A stretch of 60,519 nt of DNA from Multifurca ochricompacta (GCA_022496185.1 WTXG01000219.1:1-60519), one strand, 5' to 3'; counted from the first letter of the stretch, positions 33,070 to 44,530 are shown. Numbers and translations are program-made. Notes: generated by a model not told the origin, from the letters alone.

Positions 33070-33884
33070 CTATCCCCTCTTTAGGGTCTTGCTGTGCCAC
33101 AGCAGGTTGTCAGGGGGTTGGGGGTCTAGGCAAGGTGGGATGGCAATGATGGAAGTTTTGAAGCAGGGTCATGGCATTCTTCATGTCAGTGAAGGGGACC
33201 CAAGAGTTTTCGGAGGCAGGGTAACCCTTCCATTTAACAAGGTAACGGATGCCTTTTCTGTTAGGGGTGTGGGCAGACTGCAAGATGGTCTCTATCTCAT
33301 AATGGTCTTCTTCCCCATTCACAAGTTCTGGTGGTGGTCGGGTGAAGTTGGGTCCATGGGCTGGGGTTTCTTTGTACTGGGACAGAAGAGAGTTGTGAAA
33401 GACTGGGTGGATGCGCCATGACTTAGGGAGTTCAAGTTTGCAGTTAACAGGGCCAGAGTGTATGACCTTGAAAGGGCCATGACATCGGGGGCTGAGTTTG
33501 GCCTTGGGGTGAGTGGTGCATACAGTGCCTCACAAAACTGAGTCAATGTTTTGCACTTTTGCACTGTTTGTTGAATATCACATCAGCCAAAACAAATATA
33601 AACAAAGTCTTGGTATACCATAAAAGGTACAAGATAAGGGTTATGTAATGCAACAATAATTATGTAAGTCTGATTAAAACCTGTGGAGCTATGCCCATTT
33701 CAAATTGGAGACTCATTGACTCAGTTTTGTGAGGGGGTATCAGAAATATCAGAATCTGATGCTCCACCAAATGTACAGCAACCAATCCTTAATATATGGT
33801 TACCATAGTTATCTTAATATTGATGGGACCTGGAATAGAGCTATTTAAGCATGGTTTACATTCCCAGAATATTATAATTTCCCA

Positions 33885-34328
33885 ATGCACCCCACCTCCT
33901 CTGCTCAGAAAGAAAACATGCTCTCTCTGGCCTCTGAAGGTCAATCCACTCACACTATTGCCTCCAGACTCAGCCTCAGCCAGTCCACAGTCTCTAGGAT
34001 ACTCAGAACCCTCCATTTTGACCAGCAAATCTCCTCTGGTGGCCATCCTTCCAAGCTCTCCACTACCTCCCAGAGGGCTATCTTCACTCAAATGACTACT
34101 GGAAAGGCTCCTAATGCTGTCCAGGCCACAAAGCACATCAATTCCATCATCCCCAACCATGTCTCTTCACAAACTGTGCACTGGGTTCTTAAACAACATT
34201 CATTCAAGGCTGTAACAAAGAAGAAAAGGCCACTACTCTCTGCAGTACATTGCAAGAAGCACTTAGCCTTTGCTTTGATGTACAGAGAGTGGACTGTGGA
34301 GGACTGGCATCTGACCCAAACCTGTTGA
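33885..34328 (+). pseudogene. Tc1 transposase N-terminal half (left arm of foldback 2)
   Basis: 147 codons starting MHPTSSAQKENMLSLASEGQ with the helix-turn-helix block STVSRILRTLHFDQ, typical of a Tc1 paired-like DNA-binding domain. Residues 1-76 match the opposing copy exactly; after that the two differ widely. It ends before the catalytic WSDET block. Confidence 0.8.
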
Positions 34329-34782
34329 TTTTGGTCTCATCTGACCAAATCACCCTCTTCCAGTCCTCCACAGTCCAGTTTTGGTACTTGAAAGCAAAGG
34401 CCAACCTCTTCTGCCTATGCCTTGCACTAAGCAAGTGCTTTTTCTTCTTCACCTCAGCCTTGAATGAGCTTTTTCTGAGCACTCTCCTGACTGTTTCTGA
34501 GGGGACTGAAGTGGGGATGATGGTCTTGATGTAATTGGTGGCCTGGACAGCATTAGAAGCCTTTCCAGTAGTCATTTGAGTGAAGATAGCCCTCTGGGAG
34601 GTAGTGGAGAGCTTGGAAGGATGGCCACCAGAGGAGATTTGCTGGTCAAAATGGAGGGTTCTGAGTATCCTAGAGACTGTGGACTGGCTGAGGCTGAGTC
34701 TGGAGGCAATAGTGTGAGTGGATTGACCTTCAGAGGCCAGAGAGAGCATGTTTTCTTTCTGAGCAGAGGAGGTGGGGTGCAT
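34204..34782 (-). pseudogene. Tc1 transposase N-terminal and partial catalytic region (right arm of foldback 2)
   Basis: 192 codons: the same helix-turn-helix domain as the left arm, then WTVEDWKRVIWSDETKINRFGSD with the first catalytic aspartate of the DDE triad intact. It then runs into the opposite arm as nonsense. Over half of a normal transposase (about 340 residues) is present; the second and third catalytic residues are absent. Confidence 0.85.
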
Positions 34783-37700
34783 TGGGAAATTATAATATTC
34801 TGGGAATGTAAACCATGCTTAAATAGCTCTATTCCAGGTCCCATCAATATTAAGATAACTATGGTAACCATATATTAAGGATTGGTTGCTGTACATTTGG
34901 TGGAGCATCAGATTCTGATATTTCTGATACCCCCTCACAAAACTGAGTCAATGAGTCTCCAATTTGAAATGGGCATAGCTCCACAGGTTTTAATCAGACT
35001 TACATAATTATTGTTGCATTACATAACCCTTATCTTGTACCTTTTATGGTATACCAAGACTTTGTTTATATTTGTTTTGGCTGATGTGATATTCAACAAA
35101 CAGTGCAAAAGTGCAAAACATTGACTCAGTTTTGTGAGGCACTGTATGTTTGTTCCTTCCAGCCAAACCAGTTCTCCTGTCTTGAAAGCATGAAGGGGTC
35201 CATCTGGTCTTGACTGCTTCATGAGTTCTGCAGCAACCTGAAGGGCAGCAGCCACTTCACTGCAGATAGTTTCTAGGGTGCAGAGTCTTTCTTCAACTGA
35301 TAGGATAGGGGTTGCAAAATGGAGTGGGGGAATAAACTCTGGTTGGAAGCCATACCAGATTTCAAAGGGGGATCTTTTGGTGGCACTATGGGTTCTAGCA
35401 TTGTGGGCAAACTCCATAAAGGGGATCAGCTCTGCCCAGTCATCTTGTTGGAAGTTGCAGAAGACACGGAGATATTGTTCCAGTTCTTGGTTGACTTGTT
35501 CAGTCTCTCCATCAGTCTGGGGGTGATAGGCAGTGCTCAAGGATGATTGTACTCCTAATTTGCTCCACATTTCTTTCATGACTTTGGATGCAAATTGGGG
35601 ACCTCGATCAGAGATGACTTGGTCTGGGAGGCCAGTGCATCTCCATACATGTTCAAGGAATAGCTTGGAGGTTTCTGGAGCAGTGATGTCTTTGGTACAT
35701 GGAACAATGATGGTGGCTTTGCTGAATCAGTCCACTACCACAAATAGAGAGTCATAGGAGTGGGATAGGGGTAGGTCTGTGATAAAGTCCATGGTGATTG
35801 TTCCCCACACTCGGTTGGGACTTGATTGGGTTGTAAAGGAATGGGTAACTGAGGTCGAACTTTGGTTTCTTGGCAGGTGGCACAACCATCCACATATTCT
35901 TTGACAAAGGAGGATATCCCTGGCCACCAGAATTCTCATGATACTAGTTCATAGGTCTTCCATCTGCCTGGATGTCCTGTGGCAATGGAATTGTGATGTA
36001 ATTTTACAATGTCCCTTCGCAGTTCTTGGGATTTGGGGACATAGACTTGGCCCTTGTGTAGGATTAGGCCATTCTCTAGGTTCCAGTCCTCCAGTCCTCT
36101 GGCAAGGGAATGTGGGCCATTATGTAAGATGGTGGTCAGGGCTTGGGTGACTTCATTGTCATGGTCTTGGCAATCTTTGATTCTGTGGTGTAAGGTGGAG
36201 TCATGAGTTGTTGTGACTGTGGTTTTCATGGCCTGAATGCGAAAAAACTTGGAGTCCAGGAGTATGCGCTCATCATTGTCATGCTCTATCCCCTCTTTAT
36301 GGTCTGGACGCCGGGACAGAGCATCAGATTTGTTGAAAGAGCCAGGTTTGTGAACAATGGTGAAGTTGTAACGTGACAGTTCAAGGGCCCACTGTGCTTG
36401 GCGGTGGGAGAGCTTCTGTTTGGAGCAGAAGTAAGTCAGATTGTTGTGGTCTGTCCACACCTCAAAGGGGAGGGTTGCACCCTCAAGGTAGTGTCTCCAG
36501 GTGTCAAGAGCTCGAACAATGGCAAGCAGTTCCTTGTCATGGATGTCATAGTTACATTCAGCATCCAGCATGGATTTGGAAAGGAAGGCAAGGGGGTGGT
36601 AGCAATTGAGCTCATCAGGTTGTTCAAGGATGGCACCAATGGCGAAGTCACTAGCATCTGTGATGATGCGGAAGGCCTTGGTATGATCAGGGAGGGCAAG
36701 GACAGGGGCAGTGGTGAAGGCATTTTTTAGGGTGGAAAAGGCTAGGTCATGGTCAGGGGTCCAGAGGAAAGGGGTGTCTTTCTTGGTGAGGTCATGGAGG
36801 GGTGGGAATAAGGGAGAAGTCTTTGATAAAACATCAGTAGAAGTTACAGAACCCAAGGAAGGCTTGGAGTTGTTTCAGGGTTCATGGGGAAGGCCATTTT
36901 GTGATACTGTCCAACTTAGCTGGGTCCATCTGGATACAGCCAGCTGTGATGACAAGGCCAAGGTAGTCAATGGTCATCTGGGCAAAGGTGCATTTTTCAG
37001 GCTTTAGGTATAGGTCAAACTGTTGGAGGTGCTGGAGGACCTGGTGGGTAAGTGTTTTGTGGTGTTCCATGGTGTCCGTGAATATCAAGATATCATCCAT
37101 ATAGATGACAACATGGTCGGTAGCAAGGAGATCCTCAAAGGCTCTGTTCATGAAGGCTTGGAATGTGGCAGGAGAGTTACAGAGTCCAAAGAACATGACA
37201 AGGGGTTCAAAGAGACCGCAGTTGGTCTTAAAGGCAGCTTTCCATTCATCTCCTTCTTTGATGCGGATATTGTTATATCCCCAGCGATATCAGACTTGGT
37301 GAAGTAACGAGCATGATGAAGTTTGTCAATGAGTTCTGGGATCAGGGGTAGGGGGTAAGCATTCTTTACTGTGATTTCATTTAAGGCACAATAGTCTTGG
37401 ACAGGATGTAGTTTTCCATCCTTCTTTTTCACAAAGAAGAAGGGGCTAGCAATAGGGGATTTGGATTCTCTGATGTATCCCTTGGCAAGGTGGTCATTTA
37501 AGAAGGTGTCTAGTGCTTTTTGTTCCTCAGGGGTGAGCTTGTAGATGCCACAGTCCGTACTTTGGCATCTGGTTTAAGTTCTATAGCATGGTCCCATGGT
37601 TGGTGCTGTGGTAAACATTGAGAGGCTTTCTCTTCAAAGACAGATCGTATGCAAGGTATTCAGGGGGAAGTTGTTCTTCTAAGGAGGTAGGGGTCTTCAC

Positions 37701-38135
37701 TTGATCTGCAGCAATCTGGGTGGACATAGTGGTTTTGGCACGAATGTGGACAATGAACTCAGGAGGTACTTCTTCTGGAGTTATCATGGGATGAACTGTG
37801 ATTAAGGCTGCAAAGATTTCTGCTGCTGCTATGAGTGTCTGGTCCATCAAAGGTTTTACTGTGATTGTAGATAGGATGGGGCAAGAGGGATGTGTTGAAG
37901 CAAGGGTCAGAGGGGACATGGTGAGGGTGCAGGATGTGGGACAGTGTTTCAAGGTCAGAGTGTCTTTCTTCCAGTTAACTTCTGGGTTGTGACAATGTAG
38001 CCAGTCAGTTCCTAGGATAATGTCATGATCCCCTATGTTGGTGACATAGAACTCTGCAAGTTCTTCATGATATTGGTCTTGGAAGGGTAGTGCAAGGTCT
38101 GGGTTGTGGTGTGGTGGATAGCTCCATTAGCATTA

Positions 38136-40600
38136 CTAGTACCATCCACGTTCTTGACTCGGAAAGGTTTGGCAAGGGTGCTCAAGGTTAGGTGATGTGC
38201 TTTGGCATAGTCTTGGTGGATTATTAATCCTTCTGCCCCACTGTCTATTAGGGCATGTGCACTGATTTTCTTCCCAGTGTTTCTCCAATGAGTTCTGCTT
38301 TGAGCACAATAGAAGGTGATCTAGCATTTCTAGTCACTAACAAGGATACATGCTCAAAACCAAGGTTATCTAGGGCTGCAGAGGGCTCATACAGGGAACA
38401 CTGGGGGTACAAGAAGTCCTCACAGACAGTGCAGCTGTAGGACACATTAAAAATCGAAGGTCCATCCTTGTCCATCATATATGGTACTGGATCTTCATAA
38501 CTCCTGGCTGTGGATACTGAAAGGTAATCAGGGGGAGGTCGAGGTTTCTGGGGAGGTGCTTCTTCCAATGCCAGGGCTCTTACTGGAGTGGTGCAGGAGG
38601 TCCTTGACCTGGATAGCCCTGGTCTTGCTGTGACACTGGTTAGCAATGTGGTTAGGTTTTCCACAGTAGAAGCAGAGCTTGTTTTCTGTCGGTATTTCTT
38701 TTCTTCTGGGGTTAGCTTGGTAGTGTGTGGGGGAGTGTTTGGATTTCTGGGTTGGGAGGGAGTAACAAAGTTGACTTGGGCTTCTTGGTTGTCAGTGGTA
38801 ACTTCTCCAACACGCAGATGGGGAGGTCGAGGCTTGGTAGTCTTGCCATAGAGCTGCCATGCTGCATCAAATTCTCTGCCTTAGTGACAAGATCATGGAG
38901 TGTGGTGGGCTGTGGGGATAGTCCAAGAAGTTTTTGTCCTAGGCCTGATTGATCATGCTTCAGAAGGCATAGATTTTGGTGTTTTCATCCACTGTAGCAC
39001 GGGTAGCATGGGTGGACCACTCTTGGTACCAGTCATTGAAGGGCGAGTGCCTTGATGAATTTCATACATGGCTTTGGTAGATAGGAGGCGACTCTCTACT
39101 GGAATAAACTGTTTCTCAAAGTCAATTCTGAAGCGGTCCCATGTCCCAAAGGAAGGGGGGTTGGCTTGGAGTGCAGTGTTGGTGCGGTCTCTGGCCCATT
39201 CTCCTGCTGGTGTGTCAAGTTTAAAGTGGGTGAGGGCTGCAGAGACTCGTCTACTTTCATCAGTGAAGGCCCCTTCATTTAGGTAATAATAGTTGGCTAG
39301 CTGAGACCAGAAGCGTTCTGCTTTAGAGGCTTGGCCATCAAAAGATTCTGGGGGGACCCCAAGATCTTTCCATTGGAGGCAGTGGCGTACTCATGGTATG
39401 TAGGGATGTTGTTGTCTTGGGGGGGTGTGAAGCTATAGCAGTGGCAGTGGAGGCAAGGGATAATGATGGGAGAGTAGGAGGGGTCCTAAGAGTGATAGCA
39501 CGAAGGGATTGCTCTACAGCTTCAAGGGATTGGGATACTTCTTCTTCGTCAGAGGTGATAGAGGCAATAGGGAACTGGACACAGTGGTTATTAAGATAAA
39601 CCCAAGCTGTATGGGTGTCAGACCAACGGACTTCCTTCCATTGTATGTTCCGTAGAATGTGTGAGAGTCAAGGTTGCTGATGAGGTCGATGTTAGGGAAA
39701 TTACTGAGGTATTCTTTTGCAGGGAGGGTGCACTGTCTCGAAGGCATTTCCAGTCAGTTCCAAGAGTCTGAGTATAGTAGTTGTCTCCCTTCCAGGTAGC
39801 AACAAAAGCACTGTCGTCGTAGTCAAAGATGGGGTGGGTAAAGCCAAAGGGGATCTGAGCTAGTTCTTCAGCAGTAAGAGGCGTTCTGAGGTCATTCAGA
39901 GCGGGTGTTAAGGCGGTATGTAGTCCACCCTTGGGCATTCCAGGCGTAGAAGACTTGATAGGCTGGGCAAGGACGGCACGGTCTAGACGATAGTTGCGGA
40001 TATTTCTGTGGATCCAGTAATACTCTTCAACTATTCCTGGGGCAGAGATAATAATGCAAGTGCCAAAGGAGGTTTTCAAAGTACAAGGGGTCTGTGGTGA
40101 TGCGGTTGGCTTCACTCAAAGGATGGTAGATGTCAAGATGATTGGCTCTTTGAGTTGCAAGCTGGGCAGAGCAGTGGAGGTGGAATTCTCGTAGTTCACT
40201 AGGGTTTCGAGTGGGCAATGTCCAGAGACATAGATATCTGTAACAGGATAGATGTGGTTGACCAAGTGAACAATGGAAGGGGATCGAGACCAGGATTGAT
40301 CAGATTCTACTACTGGAAGGTTCAAGAAGGGTGTTGATGTTGAGGCAAGCTGAGTGGATGTTGGTGGGATGGGGGAGTAGTTTAGATGGGCAAGGAAGGG
40401 CTCTGGGACAGGAGGGAGGGGTTGTTCTGGTGGGGGTGCAGTGGGACTGGGATGGGTTTGTGCTCTTTGTCTTCTGGCAGTATGATGGGGGCAGGTGTGG
40501 CAGGTGTGTTGTTGTTGCTATGTCTTCTAGGGTTTGTCTTCTGTCTTGGGGGAGTTGGACTGACTTCTTCTGTGTTGGGACACCAGGTTGATAGCCCAAT
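38136..40600 (-). pseudogene. gypsy C gag
   Basis: Broken into several overlapping frames. It contains a CX2CX4HX4C zinc knuckle (CFYCGKPNHIANQC, about 38680-38635), a charged capsid-like middle (about 39300-38850, by analogy with other chromovirus gag) and an N-terminal portion with YYWIHRNIRNYRLDRAV and FGFTHPIFDYDDSAFVATWKGDNYY (40060-39780). The frames change at about 40320, 40120, 39620 and 39100. The exact start is not determinable. Confidence 0.65.
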
Positions 40601-40647
40601 CAGTAATGCTGGCCACAATGCAAAGGAATCTTTATTTCTTTCCCTAC

Positions 40648-41622
40648 TTAGATCAAGTAATGAGAAGGTAAGTATGTATCAAAGGCTGAAGGCCTCCACA
40701 AAACTATGCCTGGGGGAGTGGGGGGGGTCTCTGGACGAAAGTTACAGGTGCAAAGATCAATATCACAAAGACAATGATGACTAGGTACAGGGGAGTCTCC
40801 TTCTGGGGTCTCTTCTGGGGAGGTTTCAAGGTCTGACCAGGTGGTGGTGCTGCCAATTAATGCTGCCTGTACCTGTGTAAGACGTTCTTCTTCTTGGGTG
40901 ATTGCTGCCAAGGACAAAGTGGGGAATGTGAGCTCATCTGGTTCTGGGGATGGTTCAGCAATGGTTGGGAGGTAGGGAGGGTCAATGTAGACAGGAGGGT
41001 TGACTAGGAAGGGGCAGTGATTGTGAGAGATGGTTTCCCAGTAGTCGGCAGTCCAAAGGTATTCTATCTGAGTTCCTTCTGTATTTACAAGGTGCCAGCC
41101 AGAGGGAGAAGGGGCAGAGAGGACATGGATCTTGTCAAAGGTAAGGTTGATGTTTACAGAAGAGAGGCAGAAGCTAGCAAGATAATAGAGGCATTCTCCT
41201 CTGAGCAGGGATGCTTCTAATTCTGGGATGTGGGAGGGAATGTGTCTGACCCAAAGATCTTCGTCATTGTTACAAACCAGGAGGGTGTCAAGAGGTTCTC
41301 CTGTGGAGTTGGTGAGTTGGGCAAGGTGCCAGTAAAGGAGTTGTAGTTGAGCCTCTCGAGGAATGCTCTGACAGGGGCCAGCAAGGAAGCGGTTGAGCTG
41401 AGTTTGAGTGAAGACCTGTCCAAAGGGGAGAAGGATCCTGAGTGGTTGGTAGATGGTGTCAATGTCACACCACCCTTCTATATGAGCGTCTGCTGTGATA
41501 GAGTCGATGAGGTAGGGGGGAAATAAGATGGCAAGTTGACTCCATCTGTGGAGTTGGAAAAGATGATGGAATTGCCTCTGGGTGCATTGGAGATGCTCTT
41601 CTCTGTCTGTGGGGAAGGACAC
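40648..41622 (-). pseudogene. gypsy C leader ORF c, unknown 320-residue protein upstream of gag
   Basis: An open frame of about 324 codons following the sequence CTAGTGTCC at 41628-41618. No ATG start is obvious; the frame begins at or before a GTG. It is rich in aromatic and proline residues, with SIPREAQLQLLYWHLAQL, IPELEASLLRGECLYYLASF and a C-terminal acidic region with a CLCDIDLCTC cysteine cluster. I recognise no family. It is uninterrupted although most of the element's other frames are broken, and it lies where a leader or gag precursor would be. Confidence 0.5.
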
Positions 41623-41694
41623 TAGGTTACAGAAACAAGGAACTTTTATTTGACAAAGGACTCTTTTCTAGGTAGACTACAATGTACTGTCTTA

Positions 41695-42294
41695 TCAGTT
41701 AGTGCTGAAGTCTAAGTCTTCAAAGCAAGGCCAAGCAACTTCTGGTTGGATGGGGAGGAGGGGGACTGGGTTGGGGGGAAGACAAACGTAAGGGGAGAAA
41801 GATAGGAGTGCAGGGTGGGCTCTAGTTATGTCTTTTACTGCAAAGTATCTATCAGTCACCCGAACCAGAGGTCTTTCTGTAGAGAAGCTCAGGCAACCAA
41901 AAAGGAGGATAGCCCATCTGTCTAGAAGGTCAAAAACTTGAAGGAGTACTCTAGCTCCGTTGAATAGGTCTTGCTGGTCTGGGGAGAGGGAGCGGGCTAA
42001 GCGAGAGATAGAAGCATTCCAAGAATACACCAGAAGGCCTTGGGGGAAGTTGACAGGGTCTGGTTCATGATGCCCAAGCCTGGCACAGAGATTTACTGAC
42101 TGGGAAGGAAGATGTTGATAGTTTGGATGAAGTACTCTGTCAATGTGAGGGTGAATAGGAATGCAATGGAAGTGAGGGAAGCAGTAAGGAGTGGTAGTAC
42201 CAGGAAGGAAGCTAGAGCAATGACTGAGCAGATCTGTGTACTTGGGAAACTGTTCCAGAAGGCTTGCTCCCTGGTGAACTGAACTGGCAACCAA
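41695..42294 (-). pseudogene. gypsy C leader ORF b, unknown 199-residue frame
   Basis: Open from about 42294 to the stop at 41695. Contains FPQGLLVYSWNASISRLARSL, LLQVFDLLDRWAILLFG and a proline-rich end. It overlaps the end of leader ORF a in another frame and may be its continuation after a one-base shift. No family recognised; no convincing signal peptide. Confidence 0.42.
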
Positions 42295-42769
42295 GACTCT
42301 TGAGTCCTGTCAAACGAATGGTAGATATGGAACTGGTGAGGGTTGGTTGGATGGTTGAGGCAAAGAGGACGATGAACACAAAGAGGCTGAGGTGTTGGAG
42401 GATGGTGGGGGCCAGGCTGGTGCTGGGGGGGGAGAGAGTGTTCTCAGGGGTGGAGGAGGCAGGGGCAGCAAGTGGGAGACGAATGTAACGAGGAGGGGGG
42501 GTGCCAAAGGTGTTGGAAGTGTTCTGGGGTGCAGGGGCAACCACTGGAGGGTATTGGAGTGATGGGGAGGGGACAGGGAGGGGATGGAGCTCTGGAAGCT
42601 CAAGGGGGGGCAAGACCGAAGAGGGGGGAGCTGGGGATGCTGTGGAGGCTGCCTCTACCAAGGCAGCGAAATTGATAGCCTGCTGGGGGACAGGGAAGTC
42701 GTAGGGGGGGGAGGCTGCTTGGTCTGGGGTGTAGGACTCTGGGGAACTGTTCTGGGACACTAGGGGCAC
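42212..42769 (-). pseudogene. gypsy C leader ORF a, proline-rich frame next to the primer-binding site
   Basis: Begins 30-40 bp after the 5' LTR with PLVSQNSSPES (no ATG; the frame opens at a GTG). The first 120 residues are low-complexity and proline/alanine/serine-rich. A hydrophobic stretch (LSLFVFIVLFAS) lies near residue 130. It may simply be a gag-like N-terminus; coding status is uncertain. Confidence 0.4.
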
Positions 42770-42795
42770 TTATCAGTCACTATCTGCTGCAAAGG

Positions 42796-42805
42796 AGACT
42801 GTCCA
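42796..42805 (-). promoter_or_regulatory. gypsy C primer-binding site, self-priming type
   Basis: On minus, TTTGGACAGTCTCC follows the LTR. TGGACAGTCT is complementary to AGACTGTCCA, found in both LTRs (32700-32691 and 43007-42998) about 35 nt after TATATAAA, the predicted RNA start. Confidence 0.58.
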
Positions 42806-42807
42806 AA

Positions 42808-44530
42808 TGTTACAACTCACTGTCGACTGCCTGGACAGTGGGTTGTATGCAAGAGGGATGATTTTTAGAAGTGGGGAAAAGGGTGAGAGTGAGGGGGAAA
42901 GTGCAGGGAGATGAAGTGAACAGCTCAGAGGCAAGGGATGAGAAGCCTTCCACAATGTGGGGCTAATCTCCTAGGTAACCAGGTACCAGATCACAAGTGG
43001 ACAGTCTGGAGCTGTCCATTCTATTCCCAAAGGGTTTATATACATAACTACAACCGGACTTTGGTCTGTGCACTACTTTAGGGGAGGTTAACTTCGCTTT
43101 AACTCCCCATTGATCCACCAATGAGAATAGCCCCACTCTTTGGGGTTAGGAATCCGCAGTCTGCAGTTTGTAGGCTACTGTTTGGGCAGTGTGGGGTTTT
43201 GTTAGTACTCTTCCCACAGGTCTCCAATTTGGCAGGAGTCCGGCCCTGGTCTGGACTGGCCCCTTTCTGGTCTTAATCTAGGGTTATCTTTGCTTCTGAG
43301 GGTTCTTGTAACGCTCGGCAGGGCGTTTCCGGTGCGACGTGCACGGGCTCGCGGGACTCGTTCAGGGCTCATGTCAAAGGGGCAGGCTCTATGCTCCCAG
43401 GGCAATGAATCCTGGGTGCAAGACAGACCCGGCACACTGCAACTGGGTCCTCCTAGCATCTAAATGGAATGGATCTGCACCATAACCAGGTGCTGAGGGA
43501 GACGGGAAGAGTCAGTCAAAGGGAGCTAATCCCCTCTGACTGTTAAGCAGGAATGGGCTTAGCTGCAGTGCCAAAAGCACATCAAGCAGACTAAAGCCAA
43601 AGAGGATGGAGGGGACAGGTTCAAAGGGAAAGGTGCACACCCATTGCCAGAGGCAATGGGGTCCCTTCAGAGAGATCAAAGATGTGAAGGGCAAAGGATG
43701 CAGTAGATTTCCGAATCAGAGATATCTAGGCTGAAGGTACAAGATGTCAAGTCTGGGGTTCTACTGACTGTCTACAGGGTCTTAAGTACTGTATCAGAGA
43801 TCTGGTACTGTAGATAATCAAGTCCTTATCATCCAATAGTAGCTAAGATGTTAAATATAGTCCATGATAAGGATAAGCCTTATCAGAAGCATAGTCATGT
43901 GGGAAGCCCCACAGGAGTCCTATCAGTGTGGGAATACTCCCACAGGAGTCAGAGAAGAGGGTCAAGTGATTGATGGGTCAGATGATCTAAGGGGTCATGA
44001 TCAAAGCCCAAGATCACATGGTCAAAGAGGTCACATGGTCAAGGGTCACATGATAGGTCATGTGCCTACAGGTCATGTGGCCTGGAGGGGCAAATGCAAG
44101 CCAAAGTCATCTTGTATTCAGAGTCAGGTTTGGCAGGGACAGTGTCAGAGATCCTATGGGTGTCAGCCACAGGGACAGGGTACAGATGCTGGCCAAAACA
44201 GAGGCCAAGCATCAGGGGAAAGGGGAATGCAGCCATCAGCACAGTAGCTGAACTATCAGTGAGTCAGGTGCAGGTATCAAGGGTAAGGGGTCCTGAGAGC
44301 ATCATGTCACAGGCATCAGGGTGGGGTCCTGGGCATACAAGCCACAGGAATCAGGCAGTAGAGTTACAGAGGCAAGGGTCATATGTGCAGAAGGCAGAGG
44401 TCAGGAGTGGGTATGGCATCAAGGAAGGGTCAGGGAAAAAGAGTGGGGTTGTAACAGTTCTGCAGGGTCTCTGGGAGCGCCCAGAGATTTCTAGGGGGTC
44501 AGGAGGTCTCTAGGGTGTCAGTTCATGACA
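42808..44530 (-). repeat. gypsy C 5' LTR, interrupted by solo LTR D2
   Basis: Aligns with 32501-33069 apart from the D2 insertion (43307-44456 plus one copy of GTTCT). Confidence 0.92.
43307..44456 (+). repeat. Solo LTR D2 (1150 bp), TSD GTTCT
   Basis: TGTAACGCTC to GTTGTAACA, exact TSD GTTCT (43302-43306, 44457-44461); the empty site is present in the 3' LTR of gypsy C. CpG-rich at its start, unlike D1. No coding sequence; the longest frames (for example 44094-44513) are random-looking. Confidence 0.92.

Larger units (their letters stand above)
33523..35144. mobile_element. Tc1/mariner-derived foldback element 2, TA target site
   Basis: 1622 bp, ends CAGTGCCTCACAAAAC and reverse complement, flanked by TA (33521-33522, 35145-35146) in gypsy C integrase; removal restores the reading frame (EGTNICTTHPK). 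Arms 33523-about 34130 and 34545-35144 look identical by eye over about 600 bp. The about 410-bp centre holds two diverged transposase segments facing each other. An inner inverted copy of the terminal motif lies near 33718-33740. Confidence 0.92.
33070..38260 (-). pseudogene. gypsy C pol: protease, RT, RNase H, integrase, chromodomain
   Basis: [26 protein letters not shown] (about 37400), [21 protein letters not shown] and VVIYMDDILIFTD (37196-37080). RNase H: ITDASDFAIGAILEQ and WTDHNNLTYF (36670-36430). Integrase: zinc domain HHNSIATGHPGRWKTYELV (about 35990-35940), ITMDFITDLPLS (about 35790) and STAYHPQTDGETEQVNQ (about 35540). Chromodomain: [20 protein letters not shown] (33250-33190). 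The integrase C-terminus is split by a foldback Tc1 element at 33523-35144. Multiple frame breaks. The protease region (about 38250-37950, around SAHALIDSGAEGLI-like sequence) is only weakly readable. Confidence 0.88.
32501..44530 (-). mobile_element. Ty3/gypsy chromovirus-like element C, TSD CTTAT
   Basis: On minus: 5' LTR 44530-42808 (holding solo LTR D2), self-priming-type primer site 42805-42796, three ORFs (42769-40648), gag (about 40600-38140), protease, RT, RNase H, integrase, chromodomain, purine tract AAAGAGGGGATAG, and 3' LTR 33069-32501. Exact TSD CTTAT (32496-32500, 44531-44535). LTR ends are TGTCATGAACTG and GTTGTAACA. A foldback Tc1 element lies in integrase. It is only distantly related to gypsy A and B. 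Confidence 0.92.

Noticed and set aside
34576..34878. Pairs of open frames on both strands in foldback element 2 (for example 33796-34095, 34572-34871, 34576-34878)
   Set aside because: They are shadows of the duplicated transposase N-terminus in other frames.
43864..44513. Overlapping frames of 127-139 codons in solo LTR D2
   Set aside because: Low complexity, no domain, not preserved in D1 (47153-47353 shows only a fragment). Non-coding LTR.
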